A DNA stretch of 64,000 bases, from NCBI GenBank assembly GCA_903876795.1, contig CAIRBK010000024.1:1-64000 (forward strand). Direction: 5' to 3'. A program made the position numbers and the translations under genes. A model generated the notes under the pieces. It worked only from the letters and a program-made list of their open reading frames with translations, was not told where the DNA came from and made no database searches. Source of the stretch: an uncultured Verrucomicrobiota bacterium. Its GTDB lineage: Bacteria; Verrucomicrobiota; Verrucomicrobiia; Opitutales; Opitutaceae. Each line of letters begins with the position of its first letter. Within the stretch, counting starts at the first letter, position 1. This document shows positions 40,634 to 49,300 of this stretch, piece after piece.

Positions 40634-41191
40634 ATGCCCTCCGCCAACGACATCCGCAAAGGCCAAGTGATCAAATACAACGGCGAGCCCCATCTCGTCA
40701 TGGAGACCCAGCACCGCACCCCGGGCAATCTCCGCGCCTTTGTGCAGGTTAAGATGCGCAACCTCCGCTACGGCAAGGCGCTCGACCAGCGTTTCGCCTC
40801 GACCGACTCGATCGAGGTGCTGCCCACCGAGAAAAAGACCCTCGAATTCAGCTATGCCGACCGCGAAAACTTCGCGTTCATGGACCCGGAGACTTTCGAG
40901 ACCGTCGAGCTCTCCGCCACCCTCATCGGCGACGCCAAGAACTACCTCACCGCCAACGGCAAGGTGGACGTGCTCTTCGTGGACGAGAAGCCCCTCACCG
41001 TTGAACTCCCCTCCGCCGTCAACCTGAAGGTGACCGAGAGCTCCGAGGGCGTGAAGGGCGACACCGCCTCCAACGTCCAGAAGCCCGCCACCCTTGAAAC
41101 CGGTCTGATCGTGCAGGTCCCCCTCTTCATCAAGGAAGGCGAGATCATCCGCATCAGCACCGCCGACGGCACCTACATGGGCCGCGCCTGA
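40634..41191 (+). CDS. efp: Elongation factor P
   Basis: A 185-aa EF-P of normal length from ATG 40634. The KOW-like N-terminal domain (DIRKGQVIKYNGEPHLV), the OB domains and the C-terminal signature (GLIVQVPLFIKEGEIIRIST) are intact. EF-P relieves ribosome stalling at polyproline. In the domain I loop the usual PGKG is PGNL (TPGNLRAFVQ), so the residue aligned with the modified Lys34 is Asn32. Neither the EpmA-type beta-lysylation nor EarP-type rhamnosylation (which needs Arg at that position) could occur there. It is divergent from lpxC-fabZ and ends in a strong terminator. Confidence 0.96.
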   Translation: MPSANDIRKGQVIKYNGEPHLVMETQHRTPGNLRAFVQVKMRNLRYGKALDQRFASTDSIEVLPTEKKTLEFSYADRENFAFMDPETFETVELSATLIGDAKNYLTANGKVDVLFVDEKPLTVELPSAVNLKVTESSEGVKGDTASNVQKPATLETGLIVQVPLFIKEGEIIRISTADGTYMGRA

Positions 41192-41227
41192 TACGGCCAA
41201 CGCCCGGAAGGGCCGGTTTGCCTCGCT

Positions 41228-41256
41228 AAAACCCGCGGCCTGCGCCGCGGGTTTTT
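41228..41256 (+). terminator. Rho-independent terminator after efp, probably bidirectional
   Basis: A 12-bp stem (AAAACCCGCGGC with GCCGCGGGTTTT) closed by a CTGC loop, followed by Ts and an AT-rich stretch. The A-run on the left arm gives a T-run on the opposite strand, so it can also stop the convergent carbonic anhydrase transcript, whose gene ends at 41281. Confidence 0.88.
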
Positions 41257-41280
41257 CATTTTAAATTTTTTGGTCCGCAG

Positions 41281-41931
41281 TCAGGAAAGCGAGATCGCCG
41301 CGACGGCGGCTTTGTAGCTCTCGGATGCCTCGGCCATGCTCGCCGCCGAGCAGTTCAGGTTGCGCAGACGCCCGTCGCGCAAACCGTAGATCATGCCGTG
41401 AACCGTCACGTTTTGGCCCCGCTCCCAAGCGTCGCGGATGATCGACGTCTTGCACACGTTGTCCACCTGCTCGATCACGTTGAACTCGCATAACCGCGCG
41501 CTGCGCTCCGATTCGTCGGGGATGCGGCAAAGGCAGGATTCGTGTTTCTCCTTCACATCCTGCACATGGCGCAGCCAGTTGTCGGAGAGCCCCACCTTGT
41601 CGCAACGCAGGACGGCACGCACGCCGCTGCAACCGTAGTGGCCCACCACCATGATGTGCTTCACCTTGAGCACATCGACGGCGAACTGGATCACGCTCAG
41701 GCAGTTCAAATCGGTGTGCACGACCACGTTGGCGATGTTGCGATGGACAAACAGCTCCCCTGGCAGCAACCCCACGATCTCGTTGGCGGGCACGCGGCTG
41801 TCGGAACACCCGATCCAGAGGTATTCCGGGCTCTGCTGACGGGAGAGTTTGAGGAAAAACTCCGGGTCTGCGGCCCGGATTTCCTCGGCCCAGGCCTTGT
41901 TTTGAGCGAACAGGTGATCAAGCGATTCCAT
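41281..41931 (-). CDS. can: Beta-class carbonic anhydrase
   Basis: A 216-aa enzyme from ATG 41931. The zinc ligands Cys42, His98 and Cys101 (WIGCSDSRVP; VVGHYGCSGV) and the Asp44-Arg46 catalytic dyad are present, and the length matches the E. coli Can type. It interconverts CO2 and bicarbonate in the cytoplasm, supplying bicarbonate to carboxylases. The gene stands alone, convergent with efp and separated from it by the terminator. Confidence 0.95.
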   Translation of the reverse strand: MESLDHLFAQNKAWAEEIRAADPEFFLKLSRQQSPEYLWIGCSDSRVPANEIVGLLPGELFVHRNIANVVVHTDLNCLSVIQFAVDVLKVKHIMVVGHYGCSGVRAVLRCDKVGLSDNWLRHVQDVKEKHESCLCRIPDESERSARLCEFNVIEQVDNVCKTSIIRDAWERGQNVTVHGMIYGLRDGRLRNLNCSAASMAEASESYKAAVAAISLS

Positions 41932-42172
41932 GCGACGGGGGCGGCAAGACTTCGGGACGCGACGCACTTGTCGATCAATTACCACTGCGCACGCCCGGCG
42001 AAAGCTTGCGCGCCAAACAGGCGCGGCGTCCCGGGATGAGCCAAGAAGTGATGGGCGCAAGAGGTGGTGCGGGCCCGGGGCTCTTGTCGTCTTGCGCGAC
42101 GCCGGCTTGGTCGTGCCATCCGCTTTCCCGGAGGGCCTTGGCGAGGGTGCGGAAGTTACCCTCGGTCACACT

Positions 42173-42934
42173 TTAATAAGTCGGCGTGGGCACGTGCTTG
42201 CGGGCTTTGACCAGTTCGATGATCCCGTGGAGTTGTTTTTTGAGCAACAGCAGGTCCTTGTGGGCTTTCTCCCGTTTCTCGGCTTCCAATTCGATTTCCC
42301 CGAGCAGGGAAATGCATGGATTGAGCGCCGGTGAGCCGGACGGGAGCAGGCTGATCATTTGCTGGGCCTGCTCCTTGATTTGGGCAAAGTGCCCGTCGGC
42401 CATGACTTCGGAAACTCGATTGATCGCCTGGCCGGAAACATCGGCCATGTGATTGGTGTGAAACAAAATCAGTTCGGCAAAATCCATCACGGCCAAGCGT
42501 CGCTCGGTATTGAGCAGTTCGCCGTGAAGTTGCGCCATTTTGGCTTCGGTTTGTTTGCGCTCGGTGATGTCTCGGGAAATGCCATAGGTGCCGATCGCCT
42601 TTCCGTCCGTGTTAAAGAGCGGGTATTTGCTGGTCGAGTGCCACGAGGTCCGCCCGTCGGGGAAGTCCTCCTTTTCCTCGATGTTGAGCACCGGTCGGCC
42701 GGTGCTCATGATTTCCCTCTCGATGGCATAGGCTTCCTGGGCATGGGTCGGACTGAAAAAATCGGCGTCGGTGCGCCCAAGCACATCGGTGATCGATTTG
42801 CCGCGCACCGCCTTGACCAAGGCTTCATTGACCAGGCGGAAGCGGCTCTCCTCGTCTTTGAAGTAAATCGCGTCCTCCACATGATTGAGCAAGGTGAGCA
42901 TCAGCAACTGCTGATCGAAGGGATTAAATTTCAT
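42173..42934 (-). CDS. PAS-domain signalling protein without output domain
   Basis: A 253-aa soluble protein. A PAS domain with PAC segment covers about residues 12-130 (EDAIYFKDEESRFRLVNEAL; FFSPTHAQEAYAIEREIM; GTYGISRDITERKQTE). The rest is helical, with a coiled coil at the end (EIELEAEKREKAHKDLLLL). There is no kinase, cyclase, GGDEF or DNA-binding domain, so it must act by protein contact. Its stop is 241 bp from the carbonic anhydrase start, and it lies 18 bp after the small gene at 42953-43348, with which it probably forms a two-gene operon. Confidence 0.8.
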   Translation of the reverse strand: MKFNPFDQQLLMLTLLNHVEDAIYFKDEESRFRLVNEALVKAVRGKSITDVLGRTDADFFSPTHAQEAYAIEREIMSTGRPVLNIEEKEDFPDGRTSWHSTSKYPLFNTDGKAIGTYGISRDITERKQTEAKMAQLHGELLNTERRLAVMDFAELILFHTNHMADVSGQAINRVSEVMADGHFAQIKEQAQQMISLLPSGSPALNPCISLLGEIELEAEKREKAHKDLLLLKKQLHGIIELVKARKHVPTPTY

Positions 42935-42952
42935 GCGTGTTGCTCCTGCAGA

Positions 42953-43348
42953 TTAGAGTTTATCGATCACGACGTTTTGGCCGGCCTGGACTTCGGCCAG
43001 CAGTTTTTCGGCGGCGGCGATGCGTGTGTTCCACAGTTGGATCATCAGCTGGTTGTCGGCGCGTTGGTTCCTTAAAAATTCCAGGTAGTAGCGCACCGCG
43101 TTGAGCGGACTGTCGGGGATGATGGGATCGGTGCGGCTGATGATGCGTTTGTTGGTGCCGTTGGGCAGAGGAAAGGGGACGGCCAGCACGAAGAAGCGTT
43201 CGTTGGCGTGGGCAATGGGCACACGCAACACCCGTAAACGCCCCTGGTCGTTTACGGTGGCATAAAGGGGCGGGAATAATTCGCTGGCCGGGACGGCATA
43301 TGCCGGAGGGTCGGGGGGTGGTACCGACGCCGGATCAGGGGGAATCAT
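42953..43348 (-). CDS. Hypothetical protein with Pro-rich N-terminus
   Basis: A 131-aa protein from ATG 43348. Residues 1-30 are Pro-rich (PPDPASVPPPDPPAYAVP), followed by a compact domain with beta-strands (ATVNDQGRLRVLRVPIAH; FFVLAVPFPLPNGTNKR) and a helical tail (NQLMIQLWNTRIAAAEKLL). No signal peptide, membrane segment or known family was recognised. It is the first gene of the pair with the PAS protein, which makes it a candidate partner. Confidence 0.6.
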   Translation of the reverse strand: MIPPDPASVPPPDPPAYAVPASELFPPLYATVNDQGRLRVLRVPIAHANERFFVLAVPFPLPNGTNKRIISRTDPIIPDSPLNAVRYYLEFLRNQRADNQLMIQLWNTRIAAAEKLLAEVQAGQNVVIDKL

Positions 43349-43739
43349 GGTAGGTAAAATGGGGCCCAGCCATCGATGATGACCTCCACAATCAACCAAG
43401 CGGCACGAAATCACTCAACCTTGAGCATAACCTTCATCTTTCACCCGCAACGCGGGACGGCCAAGCTTCTGCGGGTAAAAACCGGCGGGGATTCGCGCGA
43501 CGCGCTTGCGGTGCATGTCTTTCCTTCTCCACACGCGTTTTCCCGCGTAGCTCGCAAGGCGACGCATCCGTGAGCCGGCGAACTATGGGGGCAGGAGTCT
43601 TTGCCCCCTTTCTCCATAAGATAATTCGTTAAAAGTTGGATTCCTAAAAAATGACGAAATCGATGGGGAATCGGGCGAACGTTTCATCACCGGCTGTCCG
43701 ACGAAGCGCCATTCCGGATGGCCCTCATTGCGGATGCGA
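43349..43739. other. 391-bp spacer with one hairpin, no convincing gene
   Basis: GGGGGCA (43587-43593) and TGCCCCC (43602-43608) form a 7-bp stem with an 8-nt loop and a short pyrimidine run after it. The region around 43610-43680 is AT-richer than the surroundings and could carry a promoter for the minus-strand pair or a remnant. No protein-like frame is visible. Confidence 0.4.
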
Positions 43740-44999
43740 TCAAAGCACGCGGGCCCAGAGAAGTTTGAGGTAGCGGCTTTCCAGGCAGTTTGAATAGACG
43801 GGGTGGTCGGGGCCGGGGCCGGTGCGATCGAAAAACTGGAGGCGGCGGTTTTGTTTGTGCGCCGCTTTGATGACGTGCGCCTCAAAATCCTCCAGAGTGA
43901 GCAGTCCCGAACACGAGCAGGTGATGAAGATGCCGCCCGGCTTCACCAGGCTGATGGCGAGCAGGTTCAGGTCTTCGTATTTCTGGCGGCCTTCCCAGTT
44001 GCCGGCGGCGTCGCGCGTGAAGATAAATTTCGGCGGATCAAGCACGACGACGTCCCATTTTTCCCCGTTTTGCTGCATTTGGCGGGCGTAGGCGAAGGCG
44101 TCGGCGTGGACGAACTTGACGCGGGCCTGGTTGAGATTGGCGTTGCGCTTGGCCTGGGCGATGGCGGCTTCGTCGAGATCGACGGCGGTGACCTCCTCGG
44201 CGCCGCCGACCACCTTGGCGTTGAGCGAAAAGCCTGCGGTGTAGCAGCACAGGTCGAGCACGCGCTTGCCTTGGGTAAAGCGGGCGACGGCGCGGCGGTT
44301 GTCGCGCTGGTCGCAGAAGAAACCGGTCTTGTGGCCCTCGGCAAAATCCACCTCGTAACGCACGCCGTGCTCGCGGATCTTCACGGTGCGCGGGGCGGCG
44401 GCGTTGGTTTCGTTGAACCAGGAAGGCTTGATGCCCTCGAGCGAGCCCAGGTCGTGATCGACGTGCACGCGGGCGAACTTCGTGCCGGCGAGTTCGTGCA
44501 ACAGCGGCAGCCACTTCGGCAGGCGCTGCGCCATGCCGAAGCTGTAGAGCTCGCACATGAGGGTGTCGCCGTAGCGGTCGATCGTGAGGCCGGAGAGGCC
44601 GTCGCCGTCGGAGTTGATCAGGCGGTAGGCGTCGGTGGTCTCGTCGAGTTTGAAGATCACGCGGCGCAGTTCCACGGCGCGACGCAGGGCCTGATCGAAA
44701 TAGGCCTCGGTGACGGGTTCGGTGGAGTGGCAGACGACGCGCAGGGGGATCTTGGCGCGCGGGTTGTAGAGACCGCCGCCGGTGAGGTTGCCGTTTTTGT
44801 CGTAGACGTTGACGAAATCGCCGGGCTTGGCGTCGGAGGAGACCTGGCCGAGGAGGCGCGGGAAAATCGCGGGCTGGAACGTGAAATACTTCAACTGCGC
44901 CCACGGCTTTCGCCAGGTCGCGCGGTCGTAGGCGGGCGCGGCCTTTTCGGGTCTGGCGTCGGGTTGCTCCAGCGGAAATGCGTCTTCGGCTTCGGACAT
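43740..44999 (-). CDS. RlmI-like class I SAM-dependent rRNA methyltransferase
   Basis: A 419-aa enzyme of the RlmI/RlmK (COG1092) family. An N-terminal PUA-like domain (LGQVSSDAKPGDFVNVYDKN) precedes a middle domain (INSDGDGLSGLTIDRYGD), the EGHKTGFFCDQRDNR signature, SAM motif I VLDLCCYTAGFSLNA and the catalytic VVLDPPKF. The Cys in CSCSGLLTLEDF matches the m5C-type active site; RlmI methylates C1962 of 23S rRNA. It is on its own, about 100 bp after the phosphorylase gene's terminator on the same strand. Confidence 0.9.
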   Translation of the reverse strand: MSEAEDAFPLEQPDARPEKAAPAYDRATWRKPWAQLKYFTFQPAIFPRLLGQVSSDAKPGDFVNVYDKNGNLTGGGLYNPRAKIPLRVVCHSTEPVTEAYFDQALRRAVELRRVIFKLDETTDAYRLINSDGDGLSGLTIDRYGDTLMCELYSFGMAQRLPKWLPLLHELAGTKFARVHVDHDLGSLEGIKPSWFNETNAAAPRTVKIREHGVRYEVDFAEGHKTGFFCDQRDNRRAVARFTQGKRVLDLCCYTAGFSLNAKVVGGAEEVTAVDLDEAAIAQAKRNANLNQARVKFVHADAFAYARQMQQNGEKWDVVVLDPPKFIFTRDAAGNWEGRQKYEDLNLLAISLVKPGGIFITCSCSGLLTLEDFEAHVIKAAHKQNRRLQFFDRTGPGPDHPVYSNCLESRYLKLLWARVL

Positions 45000-45038
45000 T
45001 TGCAGACGAAAAACAAGCGGCGGGCCTGAATCTACAAC

Positions 45039-45069
45039 AAAAAAGGCCGGCCGGAAAAACCGGCCGGCC
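45039..45069 (-). terminator. Rho-independent terminator after the thymidine phosphorylase gene
   Basis: A perfect 10-bp stem (GGCCGGCCGG with CCGGCCGGCC) around a 5-nt loop, followed on the minus strand by a run of six Ts. It lies 32 bp after the stop of the phosphorylase gene. Confidence 0.88.
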
Positions 45070-45100
45070 AGGAGGGAAACCCGAACGAGCGAGGGTCGGC

Positions 45101-46444
45101 TCAGGCGACGCGCTCGACGACGAGCGGGGGCGGGGTGGGGCGCTTGGGCGCGAGGCGGTAGGCGTCCTTGAAGTAGTTGAGCGCGGTCTCGAGCTTCGAC
45201 TCGTCGTTGTAGTGGATCATCATGAGCGGCTCGCCCTGCTTCACCTGGGTGCCGACCTTTTTGATCTCGGACACGCCGACGGCGTAATCGACCTTGTCGC
45301 CGGCCTTCTCGGCGCCGGCACCGAGGAGGTGAACGCCGCGGGCGATCATGGCCGCGTTGATCGTGTGCACATAGCCGCGCTTCGGGGCGGGCAGTTTGCG
45401 GATGTGTTTCGCGGCGGGGAATTTCTCGGGGTGGTCGATGAAGGCGGTGTCGCCGCCCTGGGCTTTGACGAGCTCCTTGAACTTTTCCAGGGCCGAGCCG
45501 TCGGTGAGGTGGCGCTGGACGGTCTGTTTGGCCGAGAGGGTCGAGTCGGCGACGCCGGCCAGGCGCACGATCTCCATGCCGAGCTTGAGCACGAGCTCCT
45601 TCATGTCCTCGGGACCTTCACCCTTGAGGAGCTGGATCGCCTCCTTGACCTCAAGGGCGGTGCCCACGGTGTCGCCGAGCGGCTGGTTCATGTCGGTCAC
45701 AAGGGCGACGCAACGGCGCTTGAGCGAACGACCGACGCGGGTCATGGAGCGGGCGAGCTGCTTGGCCTGCTCGAGGTCCTTGATAAAGGAACCGTTGCCC
45801 CACTTCACGTCGATGACGAGGCCTTCGGCTCCCTCGGCGAGTTTGCGCGAGAGCACGGAGCCGGTGATGAGCGGCAGGCTGGGGATGGTGCCGGTTTCCT
45901 TGCGAAGTTCGTAGAATTTGGCGTCGGCCGGGGCCAGTTTGGCGTCCTGCTCGACGATGGCGCCGCCGATGCGGGCCAGTTGCGACGAAAATGCGTCGAT
46001 GGACAGGTGGCTCTTAAAGCCGGGTATGGCGGAGAGCTTCTGGAGCGGGCTGATGATGTAGTCGTGTTCGACACCGCTCATCATGGGCACCACCACGCCG
46101 CTGGCCATGGCGAGCGGGACGAGGACTAAGGAGGTCTTGTCGCCGACGCCGCCGGTGGAGTATTTGTCGATCTTGGGCTTGGCGATGTGTGACAAGTCGA
46201 TGACTTCGCCGGAAAGCATCAATTCCTCGGTGAGTATGGCGGTCTCCTGGGCCGACATCTGCTGGAAGAAAATCGTTACCAAAAGCGCGGCCAACTGGTG
46301 CTGGGGAATCTCTTCATCCAGCGTGGAGTCAATGATATAACGGATTTCCTCTTGGGTGAACTCCTGGCCGTCGCGTTTCTTTTCGATGAGCGAATTAAAC
46401 GACGGCTTGATGAACCTGCGGGACGGGATCGTGCGTTTGGTCAT
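45101..46444 (-). CDS. Thymidine/pyrimidine-nucleoside phosphorylase family protein with altered signature
   Basis: A 447-aa member of the thymidine phosphorylase family, normally cleaving thymidine or uridine with phosphate. The phosphate site KYSTGGVGDKTSLVLVP and pyrimidine-site residues Arg181 (ELRKETG), Ser189 and Lys201 (SRKLAEG) are recognisable, and the C-terminal domain is complete. The family signature SGRGLGHTGGTLDKL is, however, replaced by SGVEHDYIISPLQKL (123-137), so the loop His is Tyr129 and the Gly-Gly-Thr is lost. Activity or substrate may have changed. It could salvage pyrimidines or use another nucleoside. It is a single gene with its own terminator. Confidence 0.9.
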   Translation of the reverse strand: MTKRTIPSRRFIKPSFNSLIEKKRDGQEFTQEEIRYIIDSTLDEEIPQHQLAALLVTIFFQQMSAQETAILTEELMLSGEVIDLSHIAKPKIDKYSTGGVGDKTSLVLVPLAMASGVVVPMMSGVEHDYIISPLQKLSAIPGFKSHLSIDAFSSQLARIGGAIVEQDAKLAPADAKFYELRKETGTIPSLPLITGSVLSRKLAEGAEGLVIDVKWGNGSFIKDLEQAKQLARSMTRVGRSLKRRCVALVTDMNQPLGDTVGTALEVKEAIQLLKGEGPEDMKELVLKLGMEIVRLAGVADSTLSAKQTVQRHLTDGSALEKFKELVKAQGGDTAFIDHPEKFPAAKHIRKLPAPKRGYVHTINAAMIARGVHLLGAGAEKAGDKVDYAVGVSEIKKVGTQVKQGEPLMMIHYNDESKLETALNYFKDAYRLAPKRPTPPPLVVERVA

Positions 46445-46652
46445 GTAGTAGGTAGATGTGAAATAGCTGGTCCGGCCGATGGCCGTAAAAGTTTAGAAAG
46501 AGACTCTATTGCCTTGAAATGTCGAGCCGAAAGTGCCCGCCATGCCCTGGGCTTTGCGATGGAAACCGTGTTCCGCAGGGACCGGCGTGCGAGAGTGATC
46601 GGGGGTAATTCCACGCTTGCGCCGCCGTGCGCCGGCTTCGTTGAGTGATGGG

Positions 46653-48428
46653 ATGCACGTTTCGTTCAACCTCGCCGCCGCTTTTGACGCGGTTCTGAAG
46701 ACTGCCGCGACCGCCGCCGGCTTCGACGCCGCAGACTTTTCGCCCGAGGTGCGCACGGCCGATCCGAAGCACGGTGACTTCCAGGCCAACGGCGTCCTGC
46801 CTTATGCGAAACGCACGAAGCAAAATCCCCGTGCGCTTGCCGAGAAACTCATCGCCGCTTTTCCCTCTGCCATGGCCGACTTCGCCGAGGTCGTCGTGGC
46901 CGGCCCGGGTTTTATCAACTTCACGCTGAAACCGGCCGCGCTCCAGGCTTGGCTGCGCGATTTCGCCTCCCGCGCCCAACTCGCCGCCGGAGCCGCATCG
47001 GCCTGCTCGGGCCAGACTTGGGTCGTCGATTACAGCTCGCCCAACACCGCCAAGCAGATGCATGTCGGCCACTTGCGTTCCGCCGTGATCGGCGAGGCGG
47101 TGTGCCGCCTGCTCGCCTTCTGCGGGGCGCGGGTCATCCGTGACAACCATGTCGGGGACTGGGGCACGCAATTCGGCAAAATCATCTGGGCCTACAAAAA
47201 GGCTCTCGCCAACACTCCCGCCGAGCTGGAGGCCGCGCTGGCCGCCGATCCGCTCGTCGAGTTTGAGCGCCTCTACAAAGTCGGCAACAACGCCTCCGAC
47301 GCCGACCCCGCCGTGCTGAAGGAAGCCCAGCAGGAACTCGTAAAACTCCAGGCCGGCGATCCCGAAAACACCGCCATTTGGAAAAAAATCGGCGAGGTCA
47401 GCTTCGCGGCTTTCCAGCAGATCTACGACCTGCTCGGCATCCGTTTCGACCACACGCTCGGCGAGAGTTTCTACAACGACAAGGTGGACCGCGTTTACCG
47501 GGAACTGTTGGACTGCGGGCTGGCCGTCGATAGCCAGGGCGCGTTGGTGGTGTTCCACCCGGAGCATCCGCGCTTCAAGGAGCAGCCGTTCATCGTGCGC
47601 AAATCCGACGGGGCGTCCAATTACGCTTCGACCGACCTCGCCACCATTCTCTATCGAAGCGAGCACTTCCAAGCCGACGCCGCCGCCTATGTGATCGACT
47701 CGCGCCAGGGCGACCATTGCCAGCAGTTGTTCCTCACCGCGCAAAAGTGGTTCGGGAAAACCGGCCGAAAGGTCCCCCGTCTCGAGCATGTCGCCTTCGG
47801 CACCGTGCTGGGCGAGGATGGCCGCCCGCTCAAGACCCGCAGCGGTGAAAACATCAAGCTGAAGGACCTCCTGCGCGAGGCCGTGGAGCGCGCCCGGAAA
47901 CTCGTGGATGAACGCAGTGCCGAACTCCCCGAGGCCGAGCGTGCGCAGATAGCCGAGATCGTCGGCGTCGGCTCCGTCCAATACGCCGATCTTTCCCAGA
48001 ACCGTTCCAGCGACTACCTGTTCTCCTGGGACAAGATGATCTCCCTTGAGGGCAACACCGCCGCCTACCTGCTCTACGCCGTCGCGCGCATCCGCTCGAT
48101 TTTCCGCAAGCTCGACGTCGCGCCCGGCGACCTTGCCACCGAGACCGCCGCCGACGCCATCGCGACGCCCGCCGAACTCGCCCTCGCCCGCAAGCTGGTC
48201 AAGTTCCCCGATGCCGTCTCCCTGGCAACCTCCGGCCTGCGCCCGCATTTTCTCGGGTTGTATCTCTACGAACTGGCGGGCGACTTCAGCGCCTTCTACG
48301 CCGCCGACAAGGTGGCGGTGGAAGACCCGGGCGTGCGGTCCCGCCGCCTGCTGTTGTGCGCCCGCACGTTGCTGATCCTTGAAACCGGTTTGGATCTTCT
48401 TGGGCTGCGCACGGTCAGTCGGATGTGA
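46653..48428 (+). CDS. argS: Arginyl-tRNA synthetase
   Basis: A 591-aa class I synthetase from ATG 46653 (a TTG frame upstream is open but has no homology). The N-terminal Arg-S domain covers about 5-95, the HIGH motif is HVGH at 137-140 (SSPNTAKQMHVGHLRS), followed by DNHVGDWGTQFGK. The KMSKS-equivalent loop is LKTRSGENIKL, the usual variant in many bacterial ArgRS. The DALR anticodon-binding domain ends the protein. It charges tRNA-Arg. It is divergent from the phosphorylase gene across 208 bp. Confidence 0.96.
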   Translation: MHVSFNLAAAFDAVLKTAATAAGFDAADFSPEVRTADPKHGDFQANGVLPYAKRTKQNPRALAEKLIAAFPSAMADFAEVVVAGPGFINFTLKPAALQAWLRDFASRAQLAAGAASACSGQTWVVDYSSPNTAKQMHVGHLRSAVIGEAVCRLLAFCGARVIRDNHVGDWGTQFGKIIWAYKKALANTPAELEAALAADPLVEFERLYKVGNNASDADPAVLKEAQQELVKLQAGDPENTAIWKKIGEVSFAAFQQIYDLLGIRFDHTLGESFYNDKVDRVYRELLDCGLAVDSQGALVVFHPEHPRFKEQPFIVRKSDGASNYASTDLATILYRSEHFQADAAAYVIDSRQGDHCQQLFLTAQKWFGKTGRKVPRLEHVAFGTVLGEDGRPLKTRSGENIKLKDLLREAVERARKLVDERSAELPEAERAQIAEIVGVGSVQYADLSQNRSSDYLFSWDKMISLEGNTAAYLLYAVARIRSIFRKLDVAPGDLATETAADAIATPAELALARKLVKFPDAVSLATSGLRPHFLGLYLYELAGDFSAFYAADKVAVEDPGVRSRRLLLCARTLLILETGLDLLGLRTVSRM

Positions 48429-48539
48429 ACGGCAGGCTCGGGACGCGACATCGTCCCGCGCCCCGCCGAAACGCCGGTCAAAACAACGCTTGCGACCCCT
48501 TTTTCCTCGGAGCATCGTCTTGTCTTATCTTTTCCCTCT

Positions 48540-49292
48540 ATGGCCACGCAGGAGTTTTACATTCGCAACGCGTCCGAAACCGAAGCCCGAGGCCCTTTTA
48601 CCAACGAGCACATCGTTTCCTTGGCCGAGACCGGCCAGATCACTTTGGAGACGCTCTATTATGACGCCGGCAAGGAACAGTGGGTGCCCGTCGGAGAGAA
48701 TGCCGAGCTCTGCGCGATAGCCTTCCCCGAAAAGACATCCCTGAAACTCAAGGCCAAGACCAAGCTCAAGGCGCTCAACGTCGCCGACGCGCAGGCCACC
48801 CCGATTTCGGTCGATGACATGCTGGCCGCCGCCGAGGGCCGCACCGCCGACACCAAGGACAAGTTGGATCCCGCCCAGGCCCGCGAACGCTCCGCGGTCA
48901 TGGGCCTTCATTCGACCACCATTTTGCTGATCGTCAGCGCTGCCGCCTTGGCGCTGCCCTCGATCGACGTTCTGGTCAACCCCGACCTCGCCGTTCTCAT
49001 CGGGCATCCGCTCGCCTTGCTGGGTGTCTTTCAGGCGGTGCTGGCCGTCCTGCTGATTCTGCAGGTCACTCAAGCCTACCCGTTGGTCCGCTTGAGTTGC
49101 ACCTTGGGCATCGGTCTTGTTGGTTTTCTGCTTTGGACACGGGGCCAGACAGCGCCGCTTTCCGCATATGTGATCGGCTCGGCCGGCCTTTATTTTTGCA
49201 CGGTGTTCATCAACTTCGTGGGCATAGGCCTGGCTGCCGGTCTGGGGCTTGCCGGCCTGGGCGGCTACGCCTTTTTTGCCCTTACGACCTGA
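48540..49292 (+). CDS. GYF_2-domain membrane protein
   Basis: A 250-aa protein with an N-terminal GYF_2 domain (EFYIRNASETEARGPFTNEH, then QITLETLYYDAGKEQWVPV), a charged linker, and three to four membrane helices after about residue 120 (STTILLIVSAAALALPSI onwards). GYF_2 domains bind Pro-rich or other peptide partners at the cytoplasmic membrane face. It lies 8 bp before the YihY-family gene and is probably co-transcribed with it. The partner is unknown. Confidence 0.8.
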   Translation: MATQEFYIRNASETEARGPFTNEHIVSLAETGQITLETLYYDAGKEQWVPVGENAELCAIAFPEKTSLKLKAKTKLKALNVADAQATPISVDDMLAAAEGRTADTKDKLDPAQARERSAVMGLHSTTILLIVSAAALALPSIDVLVNPDLAVLIGHPLALLGVFQAVLAVLLILQVTQAYPLVRLSCTLGIGLVGFLLWTRGQTAPLSAYVIGSAGLYFCTVFINFVGIGLAAGLGLAGLGGYAFFALTT

Positions 49293-49300
49293 TCCGTCTC

